From Pseudobdellovibrionaceae bacterium (GTDB taxonomy: Bacteria > Bdellovibrionota > Bdellovibrionia > Bdellovibrionales > UBA1609), in NCBI GenBank assembly GCA_025354795.1, contig JANXMF010000124.1, positions 1 through 37,602 of the forward strand: DNA of 37,602 bases. Direction: 5' to 3'. This document shows, in pieces, positions 8,759 to 16,092 of the stretch (position 1 is the stretch's first letter; each line of letters opens with the position of its first letter). Under the pieces are notes generated by a model, which searched no databases, had not been told where the DNA came from, and worked only from the letters and a program-made list of their open reading frames with translations. The position numbers and the translations under genes are program-made.

Positions 8759-9222
8759 GCGGACCCGTCGGGGACGGCGCTTCCAATCAAGATGTTGATT
8801 TAAATCTCGCCCCCATCATCGATTGTTTCACGGTTTTGATTACCTACTTGCTGGTGACGGCTTCGTTCCTCACGCTCTCGTCCGTCGACGTCAGTGTGTC
8901 GGCCACAGGTACAGGCGCGCCGCCACCGGAAAGCACCGGGCCGCCGCCGATGACAATGGCCATTGAGCTCAAAGCTGGAGGCAACCTCGAAATTCAAATT
9001 CGTGGCGGCGCTGAAAATAAAAAACTTTCTTATAACGTGCCCGGCGAAACCGGCGGGTGGAATATGGCTCTCCTCACTTCGCGTCTGCAAGAGATCCAGG
9101 GCAAATGGCCTGCGATCACTGAGGTGAGCGTAACCGCCGAACCGGCCATCATCTATAAGGACATTGTTTCGATTCTGCATGAAATTCAAAACGTAATGCC
9201 CAAAGTTTATATTTCCGGGTGA
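8755..9222 (+). CDS. aglQ: ExbD/TolR-family motor protein, AglQ-like
   Basis: 155 residues. The GTG start at 8755 overlaps the preceding stop. A short cytoplasmic N-terminus leads to one membrane helix, about residues 19-41 (APIIDCFTVLITYLLVTASF), carrying the family's proton-binding aspartate at D23. The rest is a periplasmic ExbD-type domain with a Pro-rich start (GAPPPESTGPPP) that may contact peptidoglycan or a partner. The conserved Asp implies an active channel. The gene sits between the AglR-like channel and a second TolR-like protein, the arrangement found in gliding bacteria where AglQ and AglS are both needed. Which of the two TolR genes is the true AglQ rests on order alone. Confidence 0.8.
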   Translation: MSGPVGDGASNQDVDLNLAPIIDCFTVLITYLLVTASFLTLSSVDVSVSATGTGAPPPESTGPPPMTMAIELKAGGNLEIQIRGGAENKKLSYNVPGETGGWNMALLTSRLQEIQGKWPAITEVSVTAEPAIIYKDIVSILHEIQNVMPKVYISG

Positions 9223-9235
9223 TTGGCAGGGTGCC

Positions 9236-9721
9236 TTGAGAACGTCATTTATCAAAAAGAAGAAAAATGCCTCTACCGACGTGGCTCTGCAAATTACCTC
9301 GATGGCCGATATTTTTATGATTCTCCTGGTGTTCCTATTGAAGAACTACGCCACATCGGTGACCAATATTGCTCCCACCGCGCACCTGTCGCTGCCGGAA
9401 GTGAACAAGAGTAAAGGCGTGATCAAAGAGACTCTGAAAGTGGAGATTGCTAACGATTTAGTGATGATCGATCAAAAACCGGCGCTCGCGCTCCATGCCT
9501 TTCAGTTTGATCCGAGTGAAGACGGTCCCGGAGGCGTCTCGCCCACCGTAGCCCGAGTGTTGAACGAACAACGCAAATTGCGACCTGAGCCCAATATGGA
9601 CTCAAGCCTTTTGGTCATGGCCGATCAGCAAACGCCTTACTCCACCATCAAACGGGTGGTGGCTTCAGCGGCCAGTGCCGGCTTTGTCGATCTGCAATTG
9701 GTGGTGGTGCAGGGTGAATAG
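9236..9721 (+). CDS. aglS: Second ExbD/TolR-family motor protein, AglS-like
   Basis: 161 residues from a TTG start 13 bases after the previous stop; AGGGTG nearby is a weak ribosome site. A lysine-rich N-terminus (KKKK, residues 7-10) precedes the single membrane helix (about residues 17-38), with the proton-binding aspartate at D25 in the context SMADIFMILLVFLL. The periplasmic part ends in a typical TolR/ExbD fold (LLVMADQQTPYSTIKRVVAS). Having two TolR paralogues, both with the aspartate, after one TolQ gene is the hallmark of the AglRQS stator rather than of ExbBD. The next gene begins four bases downstream. Confidence 0.8.
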   Translation: MRTSFIKKKKNASTDVALQITSMADIFMILLVFLLKNYATSVTNIAPTAHLSLPEVNKSKGVIKETLKVEIANDLVMIDQKPALALHAFQFDPSEDGPGGVSPTVARVLNEQRKLRPEPNMDSSLLVMADQQTPYSTIKRVVASAASAGFVDLQLVVVQGE

Positions 9722-9724
9722 TCC

Positions 9725-11479
9725 ATGAGAGCACGCCCAGACGAGTATTTGATTCACACTAAGATCGGGAAAATCTCGCGCAAAACCGTATGGCAGTGCG
9801 ACCACAGAATTGATCTTGATCTGCCGCGCGGATGGAAAATCGAAAGGGTCAAAGATCAGCTGCGCATTTGGGATCATTCGTCACCCACACAGGCATTGAC
9901 GATGGCCGACATTGCCAGCGGTGAATCCAAGTTCTTCAATCTACCCGCCGCCCGCGGTCCGGGTCGCCGCCGTCCCATCGCACTCAAACTCAGTAAACTG
10001 CGCCCCCCGCGCCCCGTATATGTCAGCAAGCCGTCGCAGCCCGCGCTACGCACCACCGGGCCTCGCCAACTTTGCGCCTTTTATGGCCAGCGCTACTTTT
10101 TGATTCGCTATCGCCCGGTGGGCTCGAGCTTTACCATTTCACTCGGTGGCAGTGGAGTTTTTAGCTACAAGAAAAGCATAGCCGGTTACACTATCACACC
10201 GAAAAAAACCAGTATTCGGGTCAATGTGGGCGGCAAGAAGACGACGGTTCCCCTCGGCAGCAGTCTGGAATTGTCGGAAGTCGATTTTTTTCGCAGCACA
10301 GTTTTAGAGGGTATTCATTGGTGGCGTTTTCGCATGGTGCCCACACCGGATGGGCAGCCGCCGCTAGAAACCGACGAGACCGACGAGGATTTGCGCGAGG
10401 TCGTGCGTCTTCAGTACAGCACAGTGGCGTTTCTCGGTTTGGTGGGAGTCATTCTTTTCGCGGTGTTCCTCATGGGAAAACTCTATCCACCGGCGCCGAA
10501 AATGATGCGCGCGGAAGTGGCCCTTAAACAACCGAAAGTATTTCCGGCATTTGAGGAAAAAAAGCCGCCTCCTCCGCCGCCGAAAGTGGTGGAAGAACCG
10601 CCGCCGCCTCCCCCAAAACCAGTCGAACCGGTGAAAGAGCCGGAAAAGCCCAAGAAGGTAGTAAAGGCACCGCCAAAGGTGAAACATCCGCCCAGGAAAA
10701 TTGCCAAGGCCTCGCTCAAACCCGAACCGAAGGTTGAACCTAAGGCCGAACCGCCACCGACGCCTCAGCCACCCAAGGATCCAGGGCCCACGCCCGAGCA
10801 ATTGGCCGCGGCCGAAAAGGCGCGCGAGCAAGCGGCGGAGCAAAAACAAATGCTCAACTCGTTAAATTTTCTGTCATCCAACAAGAACCGCCCGACCATT
10901 GATCCTGCCAATTACGAAAACCAAGAGGGTAAGTTTGCCGAGACCGCCATGGTCGGCGGCATGACCAGCAAGTCCAACGTTTTGGATAAAATGGCAAAAG
11001 GTGCGCCGGGCTCAGGCAGTATCAGCACAAAATCGAGCCGCGGCATCGCCTCAAAATTATCCTTTGGCAAAAACAAAGGCCTCAACGATGTCCAGGGCAA
11101 AGTTTCGTTAGGAGAGTTGGTGAGCAAAAACGGCGATCCGGGCAGCGCTTTGGGCGGGAAAAGTCTCGAGCTTTCGGGTCCGGGAGAATTGTCTGAGAGT
11201 CAGATTGAAAAAGCCTTGGCCAAATTCCTGGCGAAATTTCAGTACTGTTATGAGAAGGCGCTACTGAGCGACTCCAGTCTCAGCGGCAATGTTATGGTGC
11301 AGTGGTCGGTTACAACCGGCGGAAAAGTCGAGGATTCGCGCGTGCTCAAATCGCAGATGAACAATGTGGATTTACAAAAATGCGTTTTAAAAGTTCTCAG
11401 CGGCGTACCATTTCCCAAGCCTAAGGGCGGCGTGGTTATCGTGAAAAAGACTTTCGCGTTCTCAAGCGCCTCGATGTAA
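9725..11479 (+). CDS. TonB-like envelope-spanning protein with AgmX/PglI C-terminal domain
   Basis: 584 residues. A cytoplasmic N-terminal region (about 1-230) of beta-rich character has no motif I can name with confidence; an FHA-like fold is possible but the phosphothreonine-binding residues are not evident. One membrane helix lies at about 233-253 (TVAFLGLVGVILFAVFLMG). Then comes a long Pro/Lys/Glu-rich stretch (about 265-365: PPPPPKVVEEPPPPPPKP and similar), as in TonB, able to span the periplasm. The C-terminus (about 490-584) matches the AgmX/PglI domain: CYEKAL, G-N-V-M-V-Q-W, a second cysteine in LQKCVLK, and PFPKPKGG before the final beta strand. The two cysteines may form a disulfide. 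In Myxococcus, GltG and GltJ (AgmX) have this layout and link the AglRQS motor to the outer membrane. It is co-transcribed with the motor genes. Confidence 0.82.
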   Translation: MRARPDEYLIHTKIGKISRKTVWQCDHRIDLDLPRGWKIERVKDQLRIWDHSSPTQALTMADIASGESKFFNLPAARGPGRRRPIALKLSKLRPPRPVYVSKPSQPALRTTGPRQLCAFYGQRYFLIRYRPVGSSFTISLGGSGVFSYKKSIAGYTITPKKTSIRVNVGGKKTTVPLGSSLELSEVDFFRSTVLEGIHWWRFRMVPTPDGQPPLETDETDEDLREVVRLQYSTVAFLGLVGVILFAVFLMGKLYPPAPKMMRAEVALKQPKVFPAFEEKKPPPPPPKVVEEPPPPPPKPVEPVKEPEKPKKVVKAPPKVKHPPRKIAKASLKPEPKVEPKAEPPPTPQPPKDPGPTPEQLAAAEKAREQAAEQKQMLNSLNFLSSNKNRPTIDPANYENQEGKFAETAMVGGMTSKSNVLDKMAKGAPGSGSISTKSSRGIASKLSFGKNKGLNDVQGKVSLGELVSKNGDPGSALGGKSLELSGPGELSESQIEKALAKFLAKFQYCYEKALLSDSSLSGNVMVQWSVTTGGKVEDSRVLKSQMNNVDLQKCVLKVLSGVPFPKPKGGVVIVKKTFAFSSASM

Positions 11480-11483
11480 CCGC

Positions 11484-13184
11484 ATGGCTAATGGAAACCG
11501 CTTCTTTGAGCGTTTTTCCTATCTAATAATTCTGTTGTTACAGTTGCCCGGTTTATTTATGCTGGCGCATTTTCCGCAAAGTCCGGACGGGTCCGAGATG
11601 CTCACGACGGCGCTCAATGGCGGCGTGATGCATCCCTCGGGTCTGCCACTGCAGGCTTGGCTTGATCGTCTCTTTGTATTGAATGGTGAAACTCCCGCCC
11701 TCGGGCTTAGTTTTCTGTCCTGGCTTGCGGGTGGTGCGACCCAGTTCGTGCTCTTCGCGCTTCTGCGGCGCCTGGGCACGCGGCCGGGCGCGGCGCTTAT
11801 GGCGGTGATCGCTTATGCATTTTCAGTGCCGGTCGCCACGCTCGCGCTGCAGCCGGAAAAGTATGCGCTGATGGCATTTCTACAAATAGGTTTTATTTAT
11901 ATGACGACAGGGCCGACGTTGCGGCGCGCGGACTACGTGTGGATGCCCTTGGTATTTGCGCTCGGTCTCGCCCAGCATACGGCTTTGGTGATCATGACTC
12001 CGTTCTTGCTGCTGCCCGCGCTAGAATGCTGGCGGCGCGGAGAACGGCACAAGGCAAGCACTTATGCGTTGGCGACAATAGCACTCACTCTGCTTTTTAC
12101 GGCCGCATTTTATTTGAGCTTGCTGTGGCTGCGGGCCGTTCCTCCGTGGCCCGATTGGGGTCGACTGGAATCCCTGGGGCAGTTGTGGGATCACGTCTCG
12201 CGCCGGGAATTCGGGGGTGGCTTGATCAACGCCCAGGATACGCCGTCCGATATTTATTTGTCGGGGCTGGGCCTGCTCTGGAGCGTCCTCAAGCAGTGGA
12301 CGGTTCTTATGCCTTTGCTTCCGTTCGGTCTCTATTTGTTATTCAAGTCCAACCGGACGTTCGCTAACACTCTGTCCTTGAGTCTGTGCGCGGGACTGGG
12401 GGTCTTAGTTTGCATTGAGCTGCCCGCCAGCGATTTTTCCACGGCAATGGGGTACGGCGAACGCTATCCGTGTTTGTTGCTACCACTTTTAACGGTTGCC
12501 CTGGGAGTAGGGATTGACCAAATGCGCGGATGGGCACTCTCTAGTCTGGTGCTGATGGCTCTTGGTTACACGGTGTCGCGCGCACTGCCGTTGATGCGTC
12601 AAGTGGATAGTCGTTTGATTGAAGTTTACCGTAACGAAGTCGCGCGCGAATTCAGGCCTGAGGCTATGTTTGTGAGCACCAGTGAACTGGATTTATTTTA
12701 TGGGATTCCGTGCGCCGGCAAAGTTTGCTTTCCGCTGAAAAACCTATTCGGCTCCGCCTGGTACCGAGAGAGAACAGCTCCCGCGCTCGACCCGCGCGTG
12801 CGCGAAATCTTGTCCGAATTTCAACGCCTGCCATGGAGTTATGCTGAGTTTTTGCGCCAGGCCCATAAGCGCGGTTATGTTTTACTTAGCACTAGTGGCG
12901 ATTTGTTTATAACTGAGGTCGAGTTTCAAGGGCACATCACGCAACGCGGACTGGTGTGGCTGGTCACGCGGGAGCCGGTTTCACTATATGACAGCGAAAT
13001 TGAGGTGAGTGCGCGTGAATTGTGTCAAAGCCTTGAGCGCGCGCCGGATTCCGTGGCGCAAAATGGAAATTATTTTTTGCACGAACTTGTGCACAAAATA
13101 AATTTTGTTTTCGTCAGCGCCGGCGACGCGCGCGGAGCATCCGTGGCGTGCCCAGCTTTGCTCCGAATCGCGCCGTGGCTATAG
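11484..13184 (+). CDS. DUF2723 multi-spanning membrane protein, GT117-type glycosyltransferase
   Basis: 566 residues, starting four bases after the AgmX-domain gene. The N-terminal half has about ten hydrophobic helices. The luminal-loop signature SPDGSEMLTTALNGGVMHPSG (residues about 32-52), the helix following LAQHTA (about 165) and RREFGGG (about 235) fit the DUF2723 family, now classed as protein O-mannosyltransferase-like GT117. The last ~180 residues are soluble, presumably periplasmic, with a Cys pair in IPCAGKVC. Family members are thought to transfer a sugar from a lipid-linked donor to an exported acceptor. Position at the end of the motor operon suggests the acceptor could be a gliding surface protein, but that is inference. 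Substrate and sugar are unknown. Confidence 0.72.
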   Translation: MANGNRFFERFSYLIILLLQLPGLFMLAHFPQSPDGSEMLTTALNGGVMHPSGLPLQAWLDRLFVLNGETPALGLSFLSWLAGGATQFVLFALLRRLGTRPGAALMAVIAYAFSVPVATLALQPEKYALMAFLQIGFIYMTTGPTLRRADYVWMPLVFALGLAQHTALVIMTPFLLLPALECWRRGERHKASTYALATIALTLLFTAAFYLSLLWLRAVPPWPDWGRLESLGQLWDHVSRREFGGGLINAQDTPSDIYLSGLGLLWSVLKQWTVLMPLLPFGLYLLFKSNRTFANTLSLSLCAGLGVLVCIELPASDFSTAMGYGERYPCLLLPLLTVALGVGIDQMRGWALSSLVLMALGYTVSRALPLMRQVDSRLIEVYRNEVAREFRPEAMFVSTSELDLFYGIPCAGKVCFPLKNLFGSAWYRERTAPALDPRVREILSEFQRLPWSYAEFLRQAHKRGYVLLSTSGDLFITEVEFQGHITQRGLVWLVTREPVSLYDSEIEVSARELCQSLERAPDSVAQNGNYFLHELVHKINFVFVSAGDARGASVACPALLRIAPWL

Positions 13185-13202
13185 CATCCAACCTCGCGCC
13201 CG

Positions 13203-13219
13203 CAACACCGCCGGTGTTG
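13203..13219 (+). terminator. Stem-loop after the motor operon
   Basis: CAACACC (13203-13209) pairs perfectly with GGTGTTG (13213-13219) around a 3-base loop, 18 bases after the stop of the DUF2723 gene. No T-run follows, so this is a candidate rather than a certain terminator. Confidence 0.4.
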
Positions 13220-13227
13220 GGGCCTCG

Positions 13228-13333
13228 GGCATATGCCAAACGCCTGTGGGCTTACCCATTTAGCCTATGCCGGAACCCATATGCGTTTGTGCCGTTTGCC
13301 ATTTCCCGAGTTCTTGCCGTATGCCGTATGCCC
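13228..13333. repeat. Cluster of short GGCATATG/GCCGTATGCC-like repeats
   Basis: This gap contains GGCATATGCCAAACG (from 13229), TGCCGTTTGCCAT (13290-13302) and a tandem GCCGTATGCC-type pair (about 13315-13330). Related copies, one in inverted orientation, recur at 15215-15240 after the aspartic protease gene. The repeats are imperfect and partly palindromic. They look like a small dispersed intergenic repeat family, not like insertion-sequence ends. Confidence 0.4.
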
Positions 13334-13343
13334 GAGTTCCCCT

Positions 13344-13790
13344 TCAAAAGTCCTCAGTACTGACCCCGGCTGGCATCTGAGCCGGAAGGTATGCTCGGCC
13401 CTTGACCATTTTCGGCAAATCCCAAAACTCGAAGACCACCCGGCCGGCATCGACTTTACGGTAGTGGATGCGGCCCGCCCGCGGCGGGTGGTTTTGCTCG
13501 TAATCATGTAAATCGTTTTTATATACACCAAGCAGAGTGTGAACCTTTTCATCCCTTCGGCCAGTCCAGGTTACCGCGAACACCCGGTTGTCGCGCATGG
13601 ATGCAAATTGACGAACGCGCGCGTGCTCGGTGCCGCTTTCGAGGCGGCGAAAAGGTCTAGACATTTTTTCGGTGACCTGGCCGCCCGAGTTTTCGGGTTC
13701 CGGAGGCAGGACTTCGCCGAGCGCGGCGCGGGCGGAAAGTGGTGTGGCCAAGGCCAAAAACAGGAAATATTTGTAGTAGCGCAAATACAT
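13344..13790 (-). CDS. DUF2844-family exported protein
   Basis: 148 residues. The signal peptide MYLRYYKYFLFLALATPLSARA is followed directly by ALGE, the usual beginning of mature DUF2844 proteins. The middle contains NRVFAVTWTGRRDEKVHTLL and the end contains KGRAYLP, both positions conserved in that family (FAVxWxGP near the middle, GRAYLP near the C-terminus). DUF2844 proteins are short exported proteins of unknown function. The gene is divergent from the aspartic protease lipoprotein, with 134 bases between the two starts, so the two could share control. Family recall is from memory of the pattern. Confidence 0.65.
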   Translation of the reverse strand: MYLRYYKYFLFLALATPLSARAALGEVLPPEPENSGGQVTEKMSRPFRRLESGTEHARVRQFASMRDNRVFAVTWTGRRDEKVHTLLGVYKNDLHDYEQNHPPRAGRIHYRKVDAGRVVFEFWDLPKMVKGRAYLPAQMPAGVSTEDF

Positions 13791-13924
13791 ATTCTCTCAT
13801 GTTACGCGCAATCGCGTGGCAGTTCCAAGCCGATTCCGCGACTTTAGCGACCAAAGGCCGACCGGACCTATCGGTCACCGCGAATTTCAATTACGCTTAA
13901 TATTTGTCGGGATGAGGGTGCCGA

Positions 13925-15190
13925 GTGCGAATTGCGATTTTTTTGCTTGTGGGAATAATGCTCAGCCCCGCTCTGTTGTCCTGTCACAATTCCTCTTCAG
14001 TGGACACTAAGAGTTCTTGCAGTCCCCAACCCGGCACCCTTCCTTCGAGTTCGACAGCCGTACCGGGCGCGCCCATCGCGGTGGCGCTGATAGGATGTAC
14101 CACGATTGACTACAGCATGCCCGCGAACATTGGCGGTCAAGCGGGAATCAATATGATTGTGGATTCGGGATCAACCGTCCTGGCGGTCGCGGGTTCCAAC
14201 TGTGTCAATTGCTCAGGTGTCAGTCCGGTTTACGTGGCCACGCATGGCAAGAATTTGTGTAAGAGTTTAATCTCAACTTATGGTGACGGGACCGGTTGGA
14301 TTGCGCCGGTTTTTCAAGACACTGTTAAAGTGGGCACGCTGCCTTCCATAGTCATGAACTTCGGTTCGATGTCGGAGCAGCTGCAATCGCCGAACTCGGG
14401 CACTTGGTTTTTTAACAGTTTTGATTGCAACATGGGAGCGAGCGCGGTCAATCAGACCCAGGGTATTTTTGGGCTCGCGTTTCCAGGCTTAAGCAGCGCG
14501 CCCGCGGTCGGATATCTTGATGCACTTCAGGCGCAAGCCAGTGTTCCCGATGTTTATGCCACCCAACTGTGCATGAGCGGCGGGCAAATTTGGTTTGGCG
14601 GCTATGACACTAATTTTGCTTCAACCGCCCCTGTTTACACGCCAATTAGTCCACCGCTGGGACAGGAAGATACATTTTTCTGGATAAAAATTAATGATCT
14701 GAAAGTCGGTAACACCTCTATTGGCAGGCCTGCGAACGCTTACACCATGCCTTTGGTGGACTCGGGCACTAGCATCGCGCTTCTTCCGCCGACGGTTTTC
14801 ACCGCGTTGCAAACGGCGATCGGCTCCAATGCGGCATTTCGCGCACTGGTCGGAGCGCCCAACGCCAACTCTTGGTTCGCCAACGGCGGATGTTTTACAA
14901 CCTCACAAACTCAAGCGCAGCTCGATGCCGCGTTGCCGACGCTGACGATGGTGCTTCCGTCGACTACAATCGGCCAAACCATCTCCGTGGTTATGCCCGC
15001 GACGATGTCTTATCTTGATTACCACAAAGATGGTAGCAACGTGATCCACTACTGCGCGGGTTTTGCGCCCAATTCTTCGTCTTCTGATCCGACCATTATT
15101 GGTGGGACTTTTCTGCGTTCGTTGATTACGATTTTTGACCGGACTGGGGGACGGGTAGGGTTTGCGACCGGGACTGGGTGCAGTTCTTAG
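13925..15190 (+). CDS. Pepsin-family (A1) aspartic protease, lipoprotein
   Basis: 421 residues. The GTG start at 13925 follows GATGAGGG by seven bases. The N-terminus ends in a lipobox LLSC (C20), so the protein is probably membrane-anchored and exported. Both catalytic motifs of two-domain pepsin-like proteases are present: IVDSGST with D80 and PLVDSGTS with D279, about 199 residues apart (183 in pepsin). Between them are a flap with Tyr (TYGDGTG, Y119; followed by DTVKVG) and IFGLAFPGL, matching the pepsin GxxGLG strand. The C-terminus IIGGTFLRSLITIFDRTGGR then VGFA matches the final pepsin motif (xxGDxFLRxxxxxFDxxxxRVGFA). Several Cys pairs (SNCVNCSG) suggest disulfides. A1 peptidases are common in eukaryotes and rare in bacteria (shewasin of Shewanella is the known type). 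Likely role: degradation of external or prey proteins in an acidic or periplasmic setting (inference). Confidence 0.9.
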   Translation: MRIAIFLLVGIMLSPALLSCHNSSSVDTKSSCSPQPGTLPSSSTAVPGAPIAVALIGCTTIDYSMPANIGGQAGINMIVDSGSTVLAVAGSNCVNCSGVSPVYVATHGKNLCKSLISTYGDGTGWIAPVFQDTVKVGTLPSIVMNFGSMSEQLQSPNSGTWFFNSFDCNMGASAVNQTQGIFGLAFPGLSSAPAVGYLDALQAQASVPDVYATQLCMSGGQIWFGGYDTNFASTAPVYTPISPPLGQEDTFFWIKINDLKVGNTSIGRPANAYTMPLVDSGTSIALLPPTVFTALQTAIGSNAAFRALVGAPNANSWFANGGCFTTSQTQAQLDAALPTLTMVLPSTTIGQTISVVMPATMSYLDYHKDGSNVIHYCAGFAPNSSSSDPTIIGGTFLRSLITIFDRTGGRVGFATGTGCSS

Positions 15191-15220
15191 GGCGGAACTT
15201 GGGAGAGGGCAGACCGGCAT

Positions 15221-15233
15221 ATGGCAAACGGCA
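15221..15233. repeat. Inverted copy of the 13290-13302 repeat
   Basis: ATGGCAAACGGCA at 15221-15233 is the exact reverse complement of TGCCGTTTGCCAT at 13290-13302. The two flank the DUF2844 and aspartic protease genes. The wider context GGCATATGGCAAACGGCAG also resembles GGCATATGCCAAACGCC at 13229 in direct orientation. Confidence 0.5.
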
Positions 15234-15324
15234 GATGGGGTGCCGCGGATGTTTGGCCGACTTTGTTCTGGTGGTCTGGGGACTTTTGCATAAAATTGGC
15301 TAATATGGATAAAAAGCGTTGGGC

Positions 15325-15352
15325 TTGGTTTGGGACTTATTTTGCCTATACA
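15325..15352 (+). promoter_or_regulatory. Candidate sigma70-type promoter
   Basis: TTGGTT (15325-15330) and TATACA (15347-15352) are separated by 16 bases and lie about 100 bases before the start at 15452. The rest of the 261-base gap 15191-15451 holds only the short repeat near 15221 and AT-rich sequence. Confidence 0.33.
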
Positions 15353-15451
15353 TTTTTCATTAGGGTGGGCCTGGGTTAGTAGTGCTTCGTGGCCAACGGA
15401 GGAATTGCTAGGCTTTCCGTAACTAAAACTAAAACGAGAGATGAAATATTT

Positions 15452-15865
15452 ATGCGCGCAATTTTCCTTTTCATTTTAACCGTAGCCACTTCGTTCGCCT
15501 CCGCGAATAGTTGCGTGGTAGCACTTGCCTTCGGTCAGCGGGTTGTGGACGAGACGAGCCAACTTAGGGTGCGCCTACAATATTTGCGGGTGGAGTCGAA
15601 GTATGTCGAGCCACTCGCGGCGGCGGCGGCGTGGTGCCAGGATGAAACGGCCGTTATCTCCATGGAAAATTTGACGACGCTCATAAATATGGGCGTCGCC
15701 AACGAAAATGGTTACATCCGTACCGCGCTCTGCGCGGCATTTGGTCAGGAGGATGACGAAATGGCATCATCTCTGCAGGCCTGGATTGACGAGCGTCTGG
15801 GGCCGCGCTCACTCGGGCGATTCAAAACCAAGATGCTCGACGATCGCTTCGGTCCCATATTTTAG
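15452..15865 (+). CDS. Small exported protein of unknown function
   Basis: 137 residues from the ATG at 15452, chosen because it begins exactly at the signal peptide MRAIFLFILTVATSFASA; the frame is open for 21 more codons upstream, which would disrupt it. GAGAGATG about ten bases upstream may serve as ribosome site. The mature protein is mostly helical and acidic with three cysteines (NSCVV, AWCQDE, ALCAAF) and a region LTTLINMGVANENGYIRTAL. No family recognised. An N-terminal signal and no membrane anchor suggest a periplasmic or secreted protein. The DUF5522 gene follows after 65 bases. Confidence 0.55.
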   Translation: MRAIFLFILTVATSFASANSCVVALAFGQRVVDETSQLRVRLQYLRVESKYVEPLAAAAAWCQDETAVISMENLTTLINMGVANENGYIRTALCAAFGQEDDEMASSLQAWIDERLGPRSLGRFKTKMLDDRFGPIF

Positions 15866-15930
15866 TGCACGAGGGGCACGGCCTCCACACCCAAAGGCAC
15901 TGCAATGAAAAAGGCCATAGGCCAAGCGCA

Positions 15931-16092
15931 ATGAATGACGAGCAGCCGCGCAAAGAGGAACTCAAGGAAGGCGAAGACTTCTACATTGATCCCGTGAGGG
16001 GACTGCTGACTTTCACCGCGGCTTACTTGAAAAAACGCGGTTACTGTTGTGAATGTGGCTGTAAACACTGCCCGTATAGGCTCACGTCCTGA
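15931..16092 (+). CDS. DUF5522-like small cysteine-rich protein
   Basis: 53 residues. The ATG at 15931 gives the compact form (MNDEQPRKEELKEGEDFYID); a GTG at 15865 would add 22 residues of unlike composition. The pattern LKEGEDFYID, FTAAYLKKRGYCC, then CGCKHCPY matches the DUF5522 family, whose hallmark is a C-terminal CCxxGCxHCPY cluster probably binding metal. Function is unknown. Its last 11 bases overlap the 3' end of the convergent photolyase gene. Confidence 0.7.
   Translation: MNDEQPRKEELKEGEDFYIDPVRGLLTFTAAYLKKRGYCCECGCKHCPYRLTS

Noticed and set aside
10364-10849. 161-residue minus-strand frame rich in Arg, Phe and Gly
   Set aside because: It is the antisense image of the Pro/Lys/Glu-rich segment of the TonB-like gene; composition is not that of a real protein and no ribosome site is present.
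8075-11479. ExbB-ExbD-TonB iron-uptake system
   Set aside because: There are two TolR-like genes, the TonB-like protein ends in an AgmX/PglI domain rather than a TonB C-terminal domain, and no TonB-dependent receptor is near; the facing TPR and barrel genes fit a gliding machine better.
13203-15240. Insertion-sequence ends around the DUF2844 and protease genes
   Set aside because: The inverted copies are only 13 bases, there is no transposase between them and no target duplication could be seen.
15905-15934. Nine-codon leader ORF overlapping the DUF5522 start
   Set aside because: It has a start and a stop overlapping the ATG but no ribosome site and no codon pattern suggesting attenuation; chance is more likely.
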